Of a stretch of 64,000 nt of DNA, positions 15,380 through 26,971 are shown in pieces. The stretch lies in contig NC_005861.2 of NCBI RefSeq assembly GCF_000011565.2, forward strand, positions 744,001-808,000, given 5' to 3'. The position numbers and the translations under genes were made by a program. The stretch's first letter is position 1. The number at the start of each line of letters is the position of its first letter. Under the pieces are notes generated by a model. It did no database searches and had not been told where the DNA came from. It was given only the letters and a program-made list of their open reading frames with translations. This stretch comes from Candidatus Protochlamydia amoebophila UWE25. GTDB taxonomy: Bacteria; Chlamydiota; Chlamydiia; Chlamydiales; Parachlamydiaceae.

Positions 15380-18300
15380 ATGTTGCAAAGGCCGCCACAT
15401 CGCGAGAGTTTTAATGATAAGGAAGAAATTATCGATCTTCCAAATCTGATAGAAATTCAGATCAAATCATACAACCAATTTCTTCAAGCCGATAAATTTC
15501 CTGATGAAAGGGAAAATATTGGCTTACAAGAAGTTTTTACCGAAATTTTTCCAATTAAGTCTTATGACGAGAAAACTATTTTAGAATTTTTGTCATATAA
15601 CCTAGGAGTGCCTAAGTATAATCCTGAAGAATGTATTCGCCGGGGAATTACTTATAATGTCACTTTGAAAGTAAAGTTTCGTCTAACAGATGAAACGGGA
15701 ATTAAAGAAGAGGAAGTCTACATGGGAACAATTCCTGTGATGACTGATAAAGGAACATTTATTGTTAATGGTGCAGAGCGTGTTGTTGTTTCTCAACTTC
15801 ATAGATCTCCAGGAATATGCTTTGAACAAGAACGCCATTCTCGTGGGAATGTAATCTACTCATTTCGTATCATCCCTTACCGAGGAAGCTGGCTTGAAGG
15901 AGCTTTCGATACAAATGACTTAATTCACATCTACATCGATCGTAAAAAACGACGCCGCAAAATCCTTGCGACAACTTTTATTCGTGCTTTAGGTTATTCT
16001 TCTAACAGTGATATTATTGAAGAATTTTTCACAACTCGTAAGTATAAAATTAAAAACGAGAAAGAGTTTGCTAAACTTGTTGGTAAAATTCTAGCTCAAG
16101 ATGTTGTCGATGAAGAATCAGGACTGGTATTTGGTAAAGCTTCTGAAAAATTAACGACAGCTATGCTTAAACGTATTGTGGATGCTGGGATTGATGTCAT
16201 TCGTATCGCAGAAGATGCTGATGAAACAAGCCCTGTTATTAAAATGCTTGCAAAAGATCCAACAGATTCTTACGAATCCGCTTTAAAAGATTTTTATCGT
16301 AAAATTCGTCCGGGTGAGCCAGCAACTTTATCTAATGCCCGTTCAGCAATTATGCGTCTCTTCTTTGATCCAAAGCGTTATAATCTCGGACGTGTTGGTC
16401 GTTACAAGCTCAACAGTAAATTAGGTTGTGAAATTAATGATGAGAAGTTACAGACGGTCACATTAGATAAAGAAGATGTGATTGGAGCTCTGAAATATTT
16501 GATCATGTTAAAAAGTGGTAGCGAAGAAGCCTCAATCGATGATATCGATCATTTGGGCAATCGTCGTGTTCGTTCCGTTGGAGAACTCATTCAAAATCAA
16601 TGCCGCATTGGTTTGGCACGAATGGAGAAAATTATTCGGGAAAGAATGAATCTTTTTGACTTTTCATCAGATACATTAACTCCTGGTAAGATTGTCTCCG
16701 CAAAAGGGTTGTCAGGAGTTTTAAAAGATTTCTTTGGCCGTTCACAACTTTCACAATTTATGGATCAAACAAATCCAATTGCAGAGTTAACTCATAAACG
16801 AAGGCTTTCATCTCTTGGACCTGGTGGTTTAAATAGAGATCGTGCTGGATTTGAAGTGCGAGACGTTCATACAAGTCATTATGGACGTATTTGCCCAATC
16901 GAAACACCCGAAGGACCAAATATTGGTTTGATCTCTTCTCTTTCATCATTTGCTAAGATTAATGAATTTGGATTTATTGAAACACCTTATAGAATTGTTC
17001 GTGAGGGGGTTGTAACAGATGAGATCGAATACATGACAGCCGATCAAGAAGAACAGTGCGTGATTGCGCAGGCTTCTGCTCCGCTGGATGAATACCATAT
17101 GTTTGCTGAACCCATCTGTTGGGCTCGTTATAAAGGTGAGCAATTTGAAACAGATACGAAAAATGTTACACATATGGACGTATCGCCGAAGCAGCTTGTT
17201 TCGATTGTTACCGGATTGATTCCATTCCTTGAGCACGACGATGCGAACCGTGCATTGATGGGATCAAACATGCAACGTCAGGGAGTTCCTCTTCTCAAAC
17301 CTACTGCTCCAATTGTAGGTACTGGATTGGAAGCTAGGGCAGCACGTGACTCAGGAGCTGTTTTAATTGCCCATGAGGACGGAGTTGTTGATTATGTTGA
17401 TGGTTTAAAAATTGTTATTTCTCCTGATGACAATCGTTTAGAAAAAAGAACTTATTTGCTTAAAAAGTTTATTCGTTCTAACGCAGGTACTTGTATCAAT
17501 CAACGCCCTCTCTGCCATGTGGGTGATAAAATAAAAGCCGGAGATGTGATTGCAGATGGACCAGCAACAGATAAAGGGGAAGTGGCGCTTGGACGTAATG
17601 TCTTAGTTGCCTTCATGCCTTGGTTTGGTTACAACTATGAAGATGCGATCATCATTTCTGAAAAACTTCTTCGCGAAGATTATTATACTTCTCTCTACAT
17701 TGAAGAATTTGAATTAACGGCGCGTGATACAAAACTTGGAAAAGAAGAAATTACACGCGATATTCCGAATGTATCAGAGGAAACATTAAGGAACTTAAAT
17801 GACGATGGAATTATTCGTATCGGAGCAGAAGTAAAGCCTGGCGATACATTAGTTGGTAAAATTACCCCAAAATCCGAAACAGAATTAGCCCCAGAAGAGC
17901 GTTTACTACGCGCGATTTTTGGTGATAAAGCTTCTGATGTTAAAGATGCATCTTTGATTGCTCCTCCTGGAACAGAAGGGGTCGTTATGGATGTTAAAGT
18001 CTTTAGTAGAAGAGATAGGCTATCTAAGACTGATGATGAACTTGTTGAAGAAGCTTCAAAATTGAAAGATATTCAGCGTGAATATAAATCTAATCAAGCC
18101 CAGCTTCGTACTGAAAAACATGAACGAGTAGGAGCTCTTCTTCTGAATGAAACAGCTCCAGGTAATATTGTTCATCGTCGAACAGCGGAAATTATTGTCG
18201 ATGAAGGAGATTTAATCACACAAGATCTCATTGAAGCTTTGGAAAAAGAGAGTGTAGAAGATTTATTGATGCCTGAAAATGACATCTATACAACGTTACG

Positions 18301-19144
18301 ACAAATTTTACACGATTATGAAATTGCTCTGCAAACCGTGGAAACACAGTATAAAACTCAGTTAGAGTTTATGCGTAAAGGAGATACAGATTTAGATCCG
18401 GGTGTCATTCGTCAAGTCAAAGTCTACGTAGCTTCTAAGCGTAAGTTGCAAGTTGGTGATAAAATGGCTGGTCGCCATGGAAATAAAGGGGTCGTCTCCA
18501 AAATTGTTCCAGAAGCCGACATGCCATTCCTTTCAACTGGGCAGACAATTGAAATTATTCTTAATCCTTTGGGCGTACCTTCACGTATGAACATGGGACA
18601 GTTGTTTGAAACTCACTTAGGAATTGCTGCTAAGCATACGGGAATAACAGTAAAAAGCCCTGTATTTGAAGGTTTCCCAGAAGAGAAAATTTGGGAAATG
18701 ATGAAAAAGGCGGGTCTTCCAGAAGATGGTAAGTTTTTCCTTTATGATGGGTGCTCTGGTGAGCGCTTTGATAATAGCGTTGTGGTAGGTTACATTTATA
18801 TGTTGAAGTTGAGCCACTTAGTAGCTGATAAGATCCACGCTCGTGCAGTTGGGCCTTATTCACTTGTGACTCAGCAACCATTGGGTGGTAAAGCTCAAAT
18901 GGGTGGTCAACGTTTTGGAGAGATGGAAGTTTGGGCAGCCGAGGCTTATGGAGCCGCTCATCTCTTACAAGAAATGCTAACTGTTAAATCTGACGATGTA
19001 GCTGGTCGTACACGTATTTATGAATCAATCGTGAAAGGGGAAAACCTGCTTAAATCAGGAACACCGGAATCTTTTAACGTATTGATTAAAGAAATGCAAG
19101 GGCTTGGCTTAAATGTCTATACAGAAGCCGTTGATGACTCTTGA
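15380..19144 (+). CDS. rpoB: DNA-directed RNA polymerase subunit beta
   Basis: Catalytic beta subunit, 1254 residues, full length. The rifampicin-cluster region reads [28 protein letters not shown] (near residue 455), with Asp-Gln-Thr-Asn and His-Lys-Arg-Arg-Leu-Ser as in sensitive enzymes, and [21 protein letters not shown] marks the conserved C-terminal clamp segment. The protein is close in size to Chlamydia RpoB. AGGAG at 15366-15370 fits the ATG at 15380. rpoC follows after 123 bases, so the two are probably cotranscribed. Confidence 0.99.
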   Translation: MLQRPPHRESFNDKEEIIDLPNLIEIQIKSYNQFLQADKFPDERENIGLQEVFTEIFPIKSYDEKTILEFLSYNLGVPKYNPEECIRRGITYNVTLKVKFRLTDETGIKEEEVYMGTIPVMTDKGTFIVNGAERVVVSQLHRSPGICFEQERHSRGNVIYSFRIIPYRGSWLEGAFDTNDLIHIYIDRKKRRRKILATTFIRALGYSSNSDIIEEFFTTRKYKIKNEKEFAKLVGKILAQDVVDEESGLVFGKASEKLTTAMLKRIVDAGIDVIRIAEDADETSPVIKMLAKDPTDSYESALKDFYRKIRPGEPATLSNARSAIMRLFFDPKRYNLGRVGRYKLNSKLGCEINDEKLQTVTLDKEDVIGALKYLIMLKSGSEEASIDDIDHLGNRRVRSVGELIQNQCRIGLARMEKIIRERMNLFDFSSDTLTPGKIVSAKGLSGVLKDFFGRSQLSQFMDQTNPIAELTHKRRLSSLGPGGLNRDRAGFEVRDVHTSHYGRICPIETPEGPNIGLISSLSSFAKINEFGFIETPYRIVREGVVTDEIEYMTADQEEQCVIAQASAPLDEYHMFAEPICWARYKGEQFETDTKNVTHMDVSPKQLVSIVTGLIPFLEHDDANRALMGSNMQRQGVPLLKPTAPIVGTGLEARAARDSGAVLIAHEDGVVDYVDGLKIVISPDDNRLEKRTYLLKKFIRSNAGTCINQRPLCHVGDKIKAGDVIADGPATDKGEVALGRNVLVAFMPWFGYNYEDAIIISEKLLREDYYTSLYIEEFELTARDTKLGKEEITRDIPNVSEETLRNLNDDGIIRIGAEVKPGDTLVGKITPKSETELAPEERLLRAIFGDKASDVKDASLIAPPGTEGVVMDVKVFSRRDRLSKTDDELVEEASKLKDIQREYKSNQAQLRTEKHERVGALLLNETAPGNIVHRRTAEIIVDEGDLITQDLIEALEKESVEDLLMPENDIYTTLRQILHDYEIALQTVETQYKTQLEFMRKGDTDLDPGVIRQVKVYVASKRKLQVGDKMAGRHGNKGVVSKIVPEADMPFLSTGQTIEIILNPLGVPSRMNMGQLFETHLGIAAKHTGITVKSPVFEGFPEEKIWEMMKKAGLPEDGKFFLYDGCSGERFDNSVVVGYIYMLKLSHLVADKIHARAVGPYSLVTQQPLGGKAQMGGQRFGEMEVWAAEAYGAAHLLQEMLTVKSDDVAGRTRIYESIVKGENLLKSGTPESFNVLIKEMQGLGLNVYTEAVDDS

Positions 19145-19267
19145 TTAAATAGATGATTTGTTACTAGTACCGAAAAAGAAGAAATGCCATTAGGTGTTTC
19201 TTCTTATCTGAAAAAGTATCTATTTTGATCTGCTTAAAAATTTAAACTAATTTGTTAGGAGACATAC

Positions 19268-22200
19268 ATGTCTGAAAGAAATCAGCAAGATGGACAATTT
19301 GATAAATTGACCATTAAAATTGCCTCTGACGATGTCATACGTAATGAGTGGTCCCGCGGAGAGATTAAAAAACCTGAAACGATTAACTACCGAACATTTA
19401 AACCTGAAAAAGGTGGTCTTTTTTGCGAAAAAATCTTTGGACCCACACGTGACTGGGAATGTGCTTGCGGAAAATACAAAAAAATTAAACACAAAGGAAT
19501 TGTTTGCGATCGTTGTGGTGTGGAAGTTACTTTATCCAAAGTTCGTCGTGAACGAATGGCTCACATTGATTTAGCCGTTCCAGTTGTTCATATTTGGTTT
19601 TTTAAAACAATGCCTTCTCGTATTGGTAATGTTCTCGGAATGACATCCGCCGATCTTGAACGGGTGATTTATTATGAAGAGTATGTTGTCATCAATCCAG
19701 GCCAAACGGATTTAGAAAGAAAGCAGCTATTAAACGACACTGAATATCGTGAAGCACAAGAAAAATGGGGGCGCGATAGCTTTGTGGCAAAAATGGGTGG
19801 CGAAGCCATTCGCGACCTCTTAGCGAGCGAAGATCTACAAACTCAATTGGTAGAATTAAAAGACAAACTTCGTAAAACTAAATCGCAGCAAGCTAGAATG
19901 AAGTTGGCGAAGCGTTTGAAAATTATTGAAAGTTTTGTTTCTTCGGATAACAAACCTGAATGGATGATCATGTCTTGTGTTCCTGTGATTCCACCTGATT
20001 TACGTCCTTTGGTTCCTCTGGATGGTGGTCGCTTTGCTACGTCTGATTTAAATGATCTTTATCGCCGTGTGATTAACCGAAACAACCGTTTAAAAGCTAT
20101 TTTAAAGCTCAAAACACCTGATGTAATCGTACGCAATGAAAAACGTATGTTACAAGAAGCTGTGGATGCTTTGTTTGATAACGGTCGCCATGGACATCCT
20201 GTTATGGGAGCTGGTAATCGCCCCTTAAAGTCATTATCTGAAATGTTAAAAGGAAAGCAAGGACGTTTCCGTCAGAACTTACTTGGTAAACGGGTGGATT
20301 ATTCAGGTCGATCGGTTATTATTGTTGGTCCAGAATTGAAGTTCAATCAGTGTGGATTACCTAAATTAATGGCTCTTGAATTGTTTGAACCCTTCATTGT
20401 AAAGAGACTTAAAGATCAAGGGTATGTTTATACGATTCGTTCAGCAAAAAAAATGATTCAGAGGCATGCTCCAGAAGTTTGGGATGTGTTAGAAGATATC
20501 ATTAAAGGTCATCCAGTATTATTAAACCGCGCGCCAACGCTTCACCGTTTAGGTATTCAAGCTTTTGAACCGGTTTTGATTGAAGGTAAAGCGATTCGCA
20601 TTCATCCGCTTGTTTGTTCGGCATTTAACGCGGACTTTGACGGTGACCAAATGGCCGTTTATGTTCCTCTTTCTATTGAAGCACAGTTGGAAGCAAAATT
20701 GTTAATGATGGCACCTGATAATATTTTCTTACCATCTTCAGGTAAGCCTGTTGCCGTTCCTTCTCAGGATATGACACTCGGTTTGTACTATTTAATGCTA
20801 GACCCTCTTTATATTCGAGAAAATCATGAATTAAAAACACGAGTTTTTCGAGATAGCGAAGAAGTACTGCTGGCTCTACAAGCAAGTGGTAGTTATAACT
20901 GGTATGAAGAAGGAAGCAAAAGTCCGAATGGAGAAAATCGTTCCGATTACTTAAGAGGAATTCGTATTCATGAAAAAATTAAATTACGAACAGAAAATGG
21001 GATTATTGAGACAACACCTGGACGTGTCGTTTTCAACACGATTGTTCCGAAAGAACTAGGTTTCCAAAACTATAGTTTACCTAAAAAGAAAATGGGTGAA
21101 CTCGTTATGCAGTGCTATAAAAAGGCAGGACTCGAGGCAACGGTTCGTTTCTTAGATAATCTAAAAAGCATAGGTTTTGCGGAAGCGACTAAATCAGCTC
21201 TTTCGATGGGTGTTTGCGATGTAAAAATTCCGACAATTAAGCAAAAAATCTTACATGATGCTCATGAACGCGTTGCTGTAGTCAGAAAACAGTACGAAGA
21301 TGGTATCATAACTGAAGGGGAACGCTACTCTAAAACAATTAGTATTTGGACAGAGGTTTCAGATGTTCTTTCAGAAGAATTATTTAAGCTAATTAGTGAA
21401 GTTAAAGATAGCACAATGAACCCACTTTACTTAATGATGGATTCGGGTGCTCGTGGTAATAAATCGCAGATCAGACAGCTTGGAGCTCTCCGTGGTTTGA
21501 TGGCAAAACCATCTGGCGACATCATTGAATCGCCGATCACTTCTAACTTTAGAGAAGGGCTATCGGTGATTGAGTTTTCTATTTCATCTCATGGTGCTCG
21601 TAAAGGACTGGCAGATACAGCGCTTAAAACAGCTGACTCAGGCTATTTGACTCGCCGTTTAGTCGATGTGGCTCAAGATGTGATCATTACAGAAGATGAT
21701 TGTGGAACATTAAACGGAATTGATGTTTCAGCGATTAAGCAAGGTCAAGAAGAGTTACTACCTTTGAAAGACCGTATTTTTGGACGTACCGTTTGTGAAG
21801 ATATTTATCAACCAGGTGATAGCACGAAATTGCTTGCTAAGAGTGGAGACACATTAACTGTTCTTCAAGCTGAAGCTATCGACGACTCAGGAATTGAAAG
21901 TATTCGAATTCGTTCTGTGTTGACATGTGAAACAAGACGAGGGGTCTGTGCAAAGTGTTATGGAATTAATTTAGCTAATAGCCGTTCAATAAGCATGGGT
22001 GAAGCTGTTGGTATTATTGCAGCTCAGTCAATAGGTGAACCAGGAACACAGTTAACAATGCGTACCTTCCACTTGGGTGGTATTGCATCTGCTGGTTTAA
22101 CTCCAGAGATTGTTGCAGATGATAATGGTATACTTGTTTACACAGATTTGCGTACTGTGAAAACTGATGAGGGGAATTGGGTTGCTTTAAATAAAAATGG

Positions 22201-23434
22201 TAGACTTAATATTGTTAAAGATGAAGGGCGTACCTTAGATGAATATAAGAAGCTACTATCGACGAAATCGATCGAACCTTTGCAAGCATTTAACGTAGAA
22301 CTCGGAACAAAGATTCTTCTTGAAGAGGGAACAAAAGTTAAACCGGGTACTCGTGTTGCCGAGTGGGAACAACATAATATTCCAATTATTTGCGATCGCC
22401 CAGGTTATGTTCGTTATGAAGATTTGGTAGAAGGACTTTCTACTGAACGTGACGTAAATAAACAAACAGGTCAGGCAGAATTGATTGTAAAACAACATCG
22501 GGGTGAGTTACATCCTCAAGTTGCGATTTATGCTGATCAGGCTTGCGAAGATCTTGTAGGTACATATCCCTTACCTGCTGGAGCAATCATTTCAGTTGAA
22601 GAAGGTGAATTTGCTACAGCTGGTAAGATGCTTGCACGTCTTCCAAGAAGTGCTATTAAGACAAAAGACATTACTGGGGGGCTTCCACGTGTGGCGGAGT
22701 TATTCGAAGCACGTAAACCTAAAGATTCAGCAGAAATTGCTAAAATTGATGGGGTTGTGGACTTCCGAGGTGTTCAGAAAAACAAACGCATTGTCGTTGT
22801 TCGCGATGAAATGACAGGAATGGAAGAGGAACATCTTATCTCGCATACTAAGCACTTAATTATTCAACGTGGCGACCATGTTGTTAAAGGCCAACAATTG
22901 ACAGATGGATTAGTTATCCCTCATGAAATTCTTGACATTTGTGGTGTTCGTGAACTTCAAAAGTATTTGGTTAATCAAGTACAAGAAGTTTATCGCCTAC
23001 AAGGGGTAGACATCAATGATAAACATATTGAAATTATTGTACGTCAAATGTTGAAGAAAGTTCGCGTCATTGATCCAGGCGACACAAGTCTTCTATATGG
23101 TGAAGAAGTTGATAAGAAAGAGTTCGAAGTTGAAAACCAAAAAGTTAGTCAAGAAGGTGGTAAGGCTGCCCAAGCAACACCAGTTCTACTTGGTATAACT
23201 AAAGCTTCTTTGAGTACGGAATCCTTTATTTCAGCTGCTTCATTCCAAGATACAACACGTGTCTTAACAGAAGCTGCCTGTGCGGGTAAAACAGACTATT
23301 TAGTTGGTTTTAAAGAAAATGTCATCATGGGACACATTATTCCTGGTGGAACAGGTTTTGATCGCCATAAACGAGTTAAAATGTTCGTAGATAGCGAGCA
23401 AGAGCAAGGATTGGAATTCAATTTTGCGGATTAA
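19268..23434 (+). CDS. rpoC: DNA-directed RNA polymerase subunit beta'
   Basis: Largest RNA polymerase subunit, 1388 residues. The N-terminal zinc-binding motif is CACGKYKKIKHKGIVCDRCG (about residues 60-79). The catalytic magnesium triad lies in AFNADFDGDQMAVYVP (near residue 457), and the trigger-loop/bridge-helix region contains GARGNKSQIRQLGALRGLMAKP. The second zinc site CETRRGVCAKCYG is present. TAGGAG stands eight bases before the ATG. Transcription ends at a strong intrinsic terminator 28 bases downstream. Confidence 0.99.
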   Translation: MSERNQQDGQFDKLTIKIASDDVIRNEWSRGEIKKPETINYRTFKPEKGGLFCEKIFGPTRDWECACGKYKKIKHKGIVCDRCGVEVTLSKVRRERMAHIDLAVPVVHIWFFKTMPSRIGNVLGMTSADLERVIYYEEYVVINPGQTDLERKQLLNDTEYREAQEKWGRDSFVAKMGGEAIRDLLASEDLQTQLVELKDKLRKTKSQQARMKLAKRLKIIESFVSSDNKPEWMIMSCVPVIPPDLRPLVPLDGGRFATSDLNDLYRRVINRNNRLKAILKLKTPDVIVRNEKRMLQEAVDALFDNGRHGHPVMGAGNRPLKSLSEMLKGKQGRFRQNLLGKRVDYSGRSVIIVGPELKFNQCGLPKLMALELFEPFIVKRLKDQGYVYTIRSAKKMIQRHAPEVWDVLEDIIKGHPVLLNRAPTLHRLGIQAFEPVLIEGKAIRIHPLVCSAFNADFDGDQMAVYVPLSIEAQLEAKLLMMAPDNIFLPSSGKPVAVPSQDMTLGLYYLMLDPLYIRENHELKTRVFRDSEEVLLALQASGSYNWYEEGSKSPNGENRSDYLRGIRIHEKIKLRTENGIIETTPGRVVFNTIVPKELGFQNYSLPKKKMGELVMQCYKKAGLEATVRFLDNLKSIGFAEATKSALSMGVCDVKIPTIKQKILHDAHERVAVVRKQYEDGIITEGERYSKTISIWTEVSDVLSEELFKLISEVKDSTMNPLYLMMDSGARGNKSQIRQLGALRGLMAKPSGDIIESPITSNFREGLSVIEFSISSHGARKGLADTALKTADSGYLTRRLVDVAQDVIITEDDCGTLNGIDVSAIKQGQEELLPLKDRIFGRTVCEDIYQPGDSTKLLAKSGDTLTVLQAEAIDDSGIESIRIRSVLTCETRRGVCAKCYGINLANSRSISMGEAVGIIAAQSIGEPGTQLTMRTFHLGGIASAGLTPEIVADDNGILVYTDLRTVKTDEGNWVALNKNGRLNIVKDEGRTLDEYKKLLSTKSIEPLQAFNVELGTKILLEEGTKVKPGTRVAEWEQHNIPIICDRPGYVRYEDLVEGLSTERDVNKQTGQAELIVKQHRGELHPQVAIYADQACEDLVGTYPLPAGAIISVEEGEFATAGKMLARLPRSAIKTKDITGGLPRVAELFEARKPKDSAEIAKIDGVVDFRGVQKNKRIVVVRDEMTGMEEEHLISHTKHLIIQRGDHVVKGQQLTDGLVIPHEILDICGVRELQKYLVNQVQEVYRLQGVDINDKHIEIIVRQMLKKVRVIDPGDTSLLYGEEVDKKEFEVENQKVSQEGGKAAQATPVLLGITKASLSTESFISAASFQDTTRVLTEAACAGKTDYLVGFKENVIMGHIIPGGTGFDRHKRVKMFVDSEQEQGLEFNFAD

Positions 23435-23461
23435 TTAAGCTCGTGAATTGTGTATTTCATT

Positions 23462-23495
23462 GCACAGACTGTTTGCAGTCTGTGCTTTTTTTTTT
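23462..23495 (+). terminator. strong intrinsic terminator of rpoBC
   Basis: GCACAGACTG / CAGTCTGTGC, a perfect 10-bp stem with a TTTG loop and ten T residues directly after it. Confidence 0.96.
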
Positions 23496-23523
23496 ACTAA
23501 ATAAATTTTTAATATGAATTTTT

Positions 23524-23607
23524 ATGATTAATCAAATAGTTCAACCTTGTTCCGATTGTGGTACACCGAAAGATAAAGAAACGGAATGGCCACCTAAACA
23601 TATTTGA
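23524..23607 (+). CDS. possible 27-residue CxxC micro-ORF
   Basis: An ATG at 23524 opens 27 codons ending PCSDCGTPKDKETEWPPKHI, with a CxxC pair that looks like half a zinc ribbon. No Shine-Dalgarno is visible and it follows a strong terminator. It could be a remnant of a larger gene or a chance frame; it is recorded because the amino-acid composition is unlike the surrounding AT-rich filler. Confidence 0.2.
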   Translation: MINQIVQPCSDCGTPKDKETEWPPKHI

Positions 23608-23842
23608 TACTTGTTTTGAAAAAGCTATTTCATTCCACAATTATTCTTTGAATTTTGCCTGATACTATAAACTCAACCATTTTTTATTTTTTTTTTGTCT
23701 TTTTAAATAAATGTCAGAAATTAGGAGTGTTTAAAGTTTATTTCTTGTGAGAGATTTCCAAAATGCTTAAAATAATTATTTCTAATTTTTTTTATAGGAC
23801 ATTAAAACAACTAATTTCAAGTTTTAATTAAAGAGGGTTATA

Positions 23843-24310
23843 ATGAAAAAATTAAATAAGTTTTTGTTGCTAGGAATAAGTGTATGTTTGCTTAGTTCAT
23901 GCACAAGAGATATTTCTTCTGATGTCTATTCAGTTAGACAAGTCGGTGAAGCTTCAATAACATATATGGGAAAGATTAGAAGTGTAAGAGCTGTGACCGT
24001 CAATCAAAATGCACAACTGGATGAAAACGGACTTGGTATAGCTGGAGGAGGCGTAACTGGAGGAATTATTGGAAATGCTGCGGGTAGAGGACATTTGCTT
24101 CCGACAGCATTTGGGGCAGTTGCGGGCGCTGTTGCCGGGTCTCTAATTGAAAAACGGGCTAAACAACAAGCAGGTTTAGAATATGCTGTGGAATTGGACA
24201 ATGGAGATTTATTAACTGTTGTCCAGGGACCTAACGATAATTTTTACATCGGACAACCTGTTTATGTTATCGTCAGTGCTTCAGGTCGGTCGCGCATTAC
24301 TCCTCAATAA
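23843..24310 (+). CDS. glycine-zipper outer membrane lipoprotein, SlyB/17-kDa antigen-like
   Basis: A 155-residue lipoprotein. The signal peptide MKKLNKFLLLGISVCLLSSC ends in the lipobox LSSC with Cys at residue 20. A glycine-zipper membrane segment follows (GGGVTGGIIGNAAG and AFGAVAGAVAGSLIEK, residues about 70-110), and the C-terminal part (YAVELDNGDLLTVVQG) is the beta domain shared with SlyB/Pcp and the rickettsial 17-kDa antigen. GAGGG precedes the ATG by eight bases. It probably sits in the outer membrane and affects envelope integrity; the precise role is not known. Confidence 0.85.
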   Translation: MKKLNKFLLLGISVCLLSSCTRDISSDVYSVRQVGEASITYMGKIRSVRAVTVNQNAQLDENGLGIAGGGVTGGIIGNAAGRGHLLPTAFGAVAGAVAGSLIEKRAKQQAGLEYAVELDNGDLLTVVQGPNDNFYIGQPVYVIVSASGRSRITPQ

Positions 24311-24375
24311 ATAGGAAATATTTTTAATAATTCCTTTTAGAGTTTTCCTAAAAAAACGTTTTTTTTAAAGTAGAG

Positions 24376-24412
24376 GTCGATGCTGACTGAATTAAGAATT
24401 TTTAGCATCGAC
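24376..24412 (+). terminator. hairpin after the SlyB-like gene
   Basis: GTCGATGCT / AGCATCGAC is a perfect 9-bp repeat with a 19-base loop, followed by a T-rich stretch (taaattttattatttttt). It starts 66 bases after the lipoprotein stop. Confidence 0.55.
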
Positions 24413-24808
24413 TAAATTTTATTATTTTTTCGCTAAAAACTTATGAAGCAATTAAGACAGTGAACTTGTGAGTTAAAGTTTTTAATTACATATATTTTTT
24501 CTGATTAAAAGATTCGCAATATGGCCCGTGAATACCTTACATATGGCTAAATTAGTCTCTGCTTTTGTATAATTAATTTTTTTGTAGCATAGTTGTTTTT
24601 TTATAAATATGTAAAAGTATTATGCCAATTTATAATTTTATTCTTTTCTTGAGTGGAATGAATTTCATTCAATATTTAAAATAGAAAAATTTTGAAGAGA
24701 GAAGTAATCGAATAATTGCAGTTATTTAATATATATATATATATTAAGAAATATAGAAAAATGTTTTAAAATTACTATTGATTTGTTTAAAATTAAAATA
24801 ACTAAGAA
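24413..24808. other. AT-rich convergent intergenic region
   Basis: About 400 bases of very AT-rich sequence, including a short TA-dinucleotide run at about 24728-24745. It lies between convergent genes. I see no gene in it. Confidence 0.5.
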
Positions 24809-26971
24809 TTAATCGAACGTATAAATTTTGTGTTCACAGTACTTTCCTTCAGGCCTTCTTAAACCTACATTCACGTACAGAGCTATACGATTGTCATTTT
24901 CACGATGTTGAAAAGAAAGACGTAAATGCCAAGCCGTCTGAATTGTTGTTAATAAATCGATTTCATATTCTAAATAACTAGGTTCTTTCTTTCGATTCCA
25001 TCCTTGTCTAGAAGAAAATTCGCAAGCCCAATTAGGATGAAAACGATAGAAGAAATGAAGTAAAAAAGTATTTCGTCTATCAGATAGAGCTGAATTAAAT
25101 AAATTGTTTTCAGAGCGAAAACTATCAAGAAAAAAGTTTCCTTCATCGACTTTGCGCCAACTATAAGCGCTTCTGTGACGATACTCGATAGCTAAGGCAA
25201 AGTCAGCGCTTAATGTCCATTCAGAGCGAAAATTAAAATGATCAAATAGATGATGTTGAAAATCCCAGGCTGTTTGAATCGTGTGTTTAATAGTAGAAAT
25301 AGAGGAAAAGACAAATTTCCCATAAAGTTTGGGAAAAGTTCGAGCAATCGTTTTGGAGTTGAAAAAAGCGTGAGTATAAATATTTGCATAAAAAAGTTGT
25401 GAAATGCCGTTTTGTTCTTTTAATAACAATGAATTTTTAAAACCTATCGTTAATTTGTTTAAGCGAGCCCAACCATCTGTAATATCAAAAATGTAATGTT
25501 GATTGGGAGATGAAGTAGGAGAGGTATAGTAGTGAAAAAATGAATAGGGGGTAACAACATGTTTAAAGTCGCCCAGATGTTTATAAAGTTGTGTTTCAAC
25601 TCGACAACCGACTAATCCCAAACTAAGGAGTTGAGAGGAATGTTTCGGGCTATTTCCATAAAAAATCTCTATAAAACCCATTTGAGGGGTAATAGTTACG
25701 GGGCCTGCAATGAATGGTCGATATAAAGTAGGTCTATATTCAAACCGATTGGAAGCATAATTAGGAACATCCACTATGTGTTTGGAGTACTTAAAATCTA
25801 AGTAAGAAACACTAGCCCAATTTTCAAATATAATTCCCGTTCTTTGCAAAGGGAAAGGCTTAAAGTTTACTGACAGGGTAGGAAGCTCTTGTTTAACGGT
25901 TTGAAAACTATTAATACGCAAACGTGTGTATAAATTTCCAATCCATGAATCTTCTTGTCTTCTGATTAATACTTGTGTTCTTTCTGACGGATCAAAATCA
26001 AAATCTCTATCGTGGTAACTACTTGGCATATCTCTATCACTGATCTTGTCATAAGTCATTAAGATACTTACTTTATCTTGATCTAAGAGTGTTTTAAATA
26101 ACCCTTCAAAACGATAGCGGGCTTTTTCATTTGGGTCCAAAAGAGAAGAATCTCTAGCTAAATAATTAATGCTTTGAAATTCCGTTTTACGATCAACAGA
26201 ATGATATCTTGTTTCAATACCTCCTCCTGGGCCTCTAGCTAAACGATAATCAAATCGCACAAATGTTTTCCAACGATTCCAAGAAAATATTTCGTAAGTA
26301 AGTCCTATACGTGGCCCCTGTCTTCCTCCCCATCTAAAACGATAACGAATAGGGGAATCAAAAATAGAGTCTAAGTTAGCGCTTAAAGAAGGAATCCATA
26401 AAATAGTGTATTTTTTGAGTTTTAGTTGTACATCATAAGCTTTCAGGTGTCGTCCTTGTTTGACATAGACATTATTTGAATAAAGACCCCATTCGGGTTG
26501 TTCGTTTTCCGATGTCGTAATATAACCATTATATAAAACATAACTACCATCACAGCGCATTTCAATTTTTTCGCCTCCGAAAAACCAAGGTTCTATCGCT
26601 GTTCGTCCATATTCAATAAAACCTTCTTTTTTTTGAAAGTCGTAGTAGAGTTTTTGTCCTGTAAATAGGTAATCTCCAAATTCGATCATGAGCTGGTCTT
26701 CTGCTTCAATTGTTAAAATCGGAGTTTTATCGATCATTTTTTTTGTATAACGGATGACTTTTGCTTGGATACGAAGGCGAGGTGCAGAAATCACCCCTCC
26801 TTGATTGGTTGTCATAACACCATCTATATAAAGAGGTTCTTTTAGGTCGACAGTGATGCCTTCAGCAAAACCCTCATGTACGACTTTAACGGTTTCTTCA
26901 GCATAATTGGAGAGGCAAAACCCTAAAAATGGAAGAAGAGATAAAAATAAAATGAAGGGATGAAAACACAT
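24809..26971 (-). CDS. lptD: LPS-assembly protein LptD (OstA/Imp)-like outer membrane protein
   Basis: Outer membrane beta-barrel that inserts lipopolysaccharide with LptE. A signal peptide (residues 1 to about 22, FILFLSLLPFLGFCLS) precedes an OstA-like N-terminal domain with repeating beta segments (DGVMTTNQGGVISAPRLRI, LMIEFGDYLFTGQKLYYDF, KEGFIEYGRTAIEPWFFGG). The remaining 500 residues alternate aromatic and polar residues as in a large barrel (for example ETRYHSVDRKTEFQSINYL). At 720 residues it is a usual size. LptF and LptG homologues occur in the same window at 56.9-59.2 kb. Assignment rests on architecture and motif resemblance, so moderate to good. Confidence 0.8.
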   Translation of the reverse strand: MCFHPFILFLSLLPFLGFCLSNYAEETVKVVHEGFAEGITVDLKEPLYIDGVMTTNQGGVISAPRLRIQAKVIRYTKKMIDKTPILTIEAEDQLMIEFGDYLFTGQKLYYDFQKKEGFIEYGRTAIEPWFFGGEKIEMRCDGSYVLYNGYITTSENEQPEWGLYSNNVYVKQGRHLKAYDVQLKLKKYTILWIPSLSANLDSIFDSPIRYRFRWGGRQGPRIGLTYEIFSWNRWKTFVRFDYRLARGPGGGIETRYHSVDRKTEFQSINYLARDSSLLDPNEKARYRFEGLFKTLLDQDKVSILMTYDKISDRDMPSSYHDRDFDFDPSERTQVLIRRQEDSWIGNLYTRLRINSFQTVKQELPTLSVNFKPFPLQRTGIIFENWASVSYLDFKYSKHIVDVPNYASNRFEYRPTLYRPFIAGPVTITPQMGFIEIFYGNSPKHSSQLLSLGLVGCRVETQLYKHLGDFKHVVTPYSFFHYYTSPTSSPNQHYIFDITDGWARLNKLTIGFKNSLLLKEQNGISQLFYANIYTHAFFNSKTIARTFPKLYGKFVFSSISTIKHTIQTAWDFQHHLFDHFNFRSEWTLSADFALAIEYRHRSAYSWRKVDEGNFFLDSFRSENNLFNSALSDRRNTFLLHFFYRFHPNWACEFSSRQGWNRKKEPSYLEYEIDLLTTIQTAWHLRLSFQHRENDNRIALYVNVGLRRPEGKYCEHKIYTFD

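Noticed and set aside
24727-24749. TA-dinucleotide run as a possible phase-variable repeat
   Set aside because: It lies between convergent genes, not in a promoter or coding region, so no switching effect is evident.
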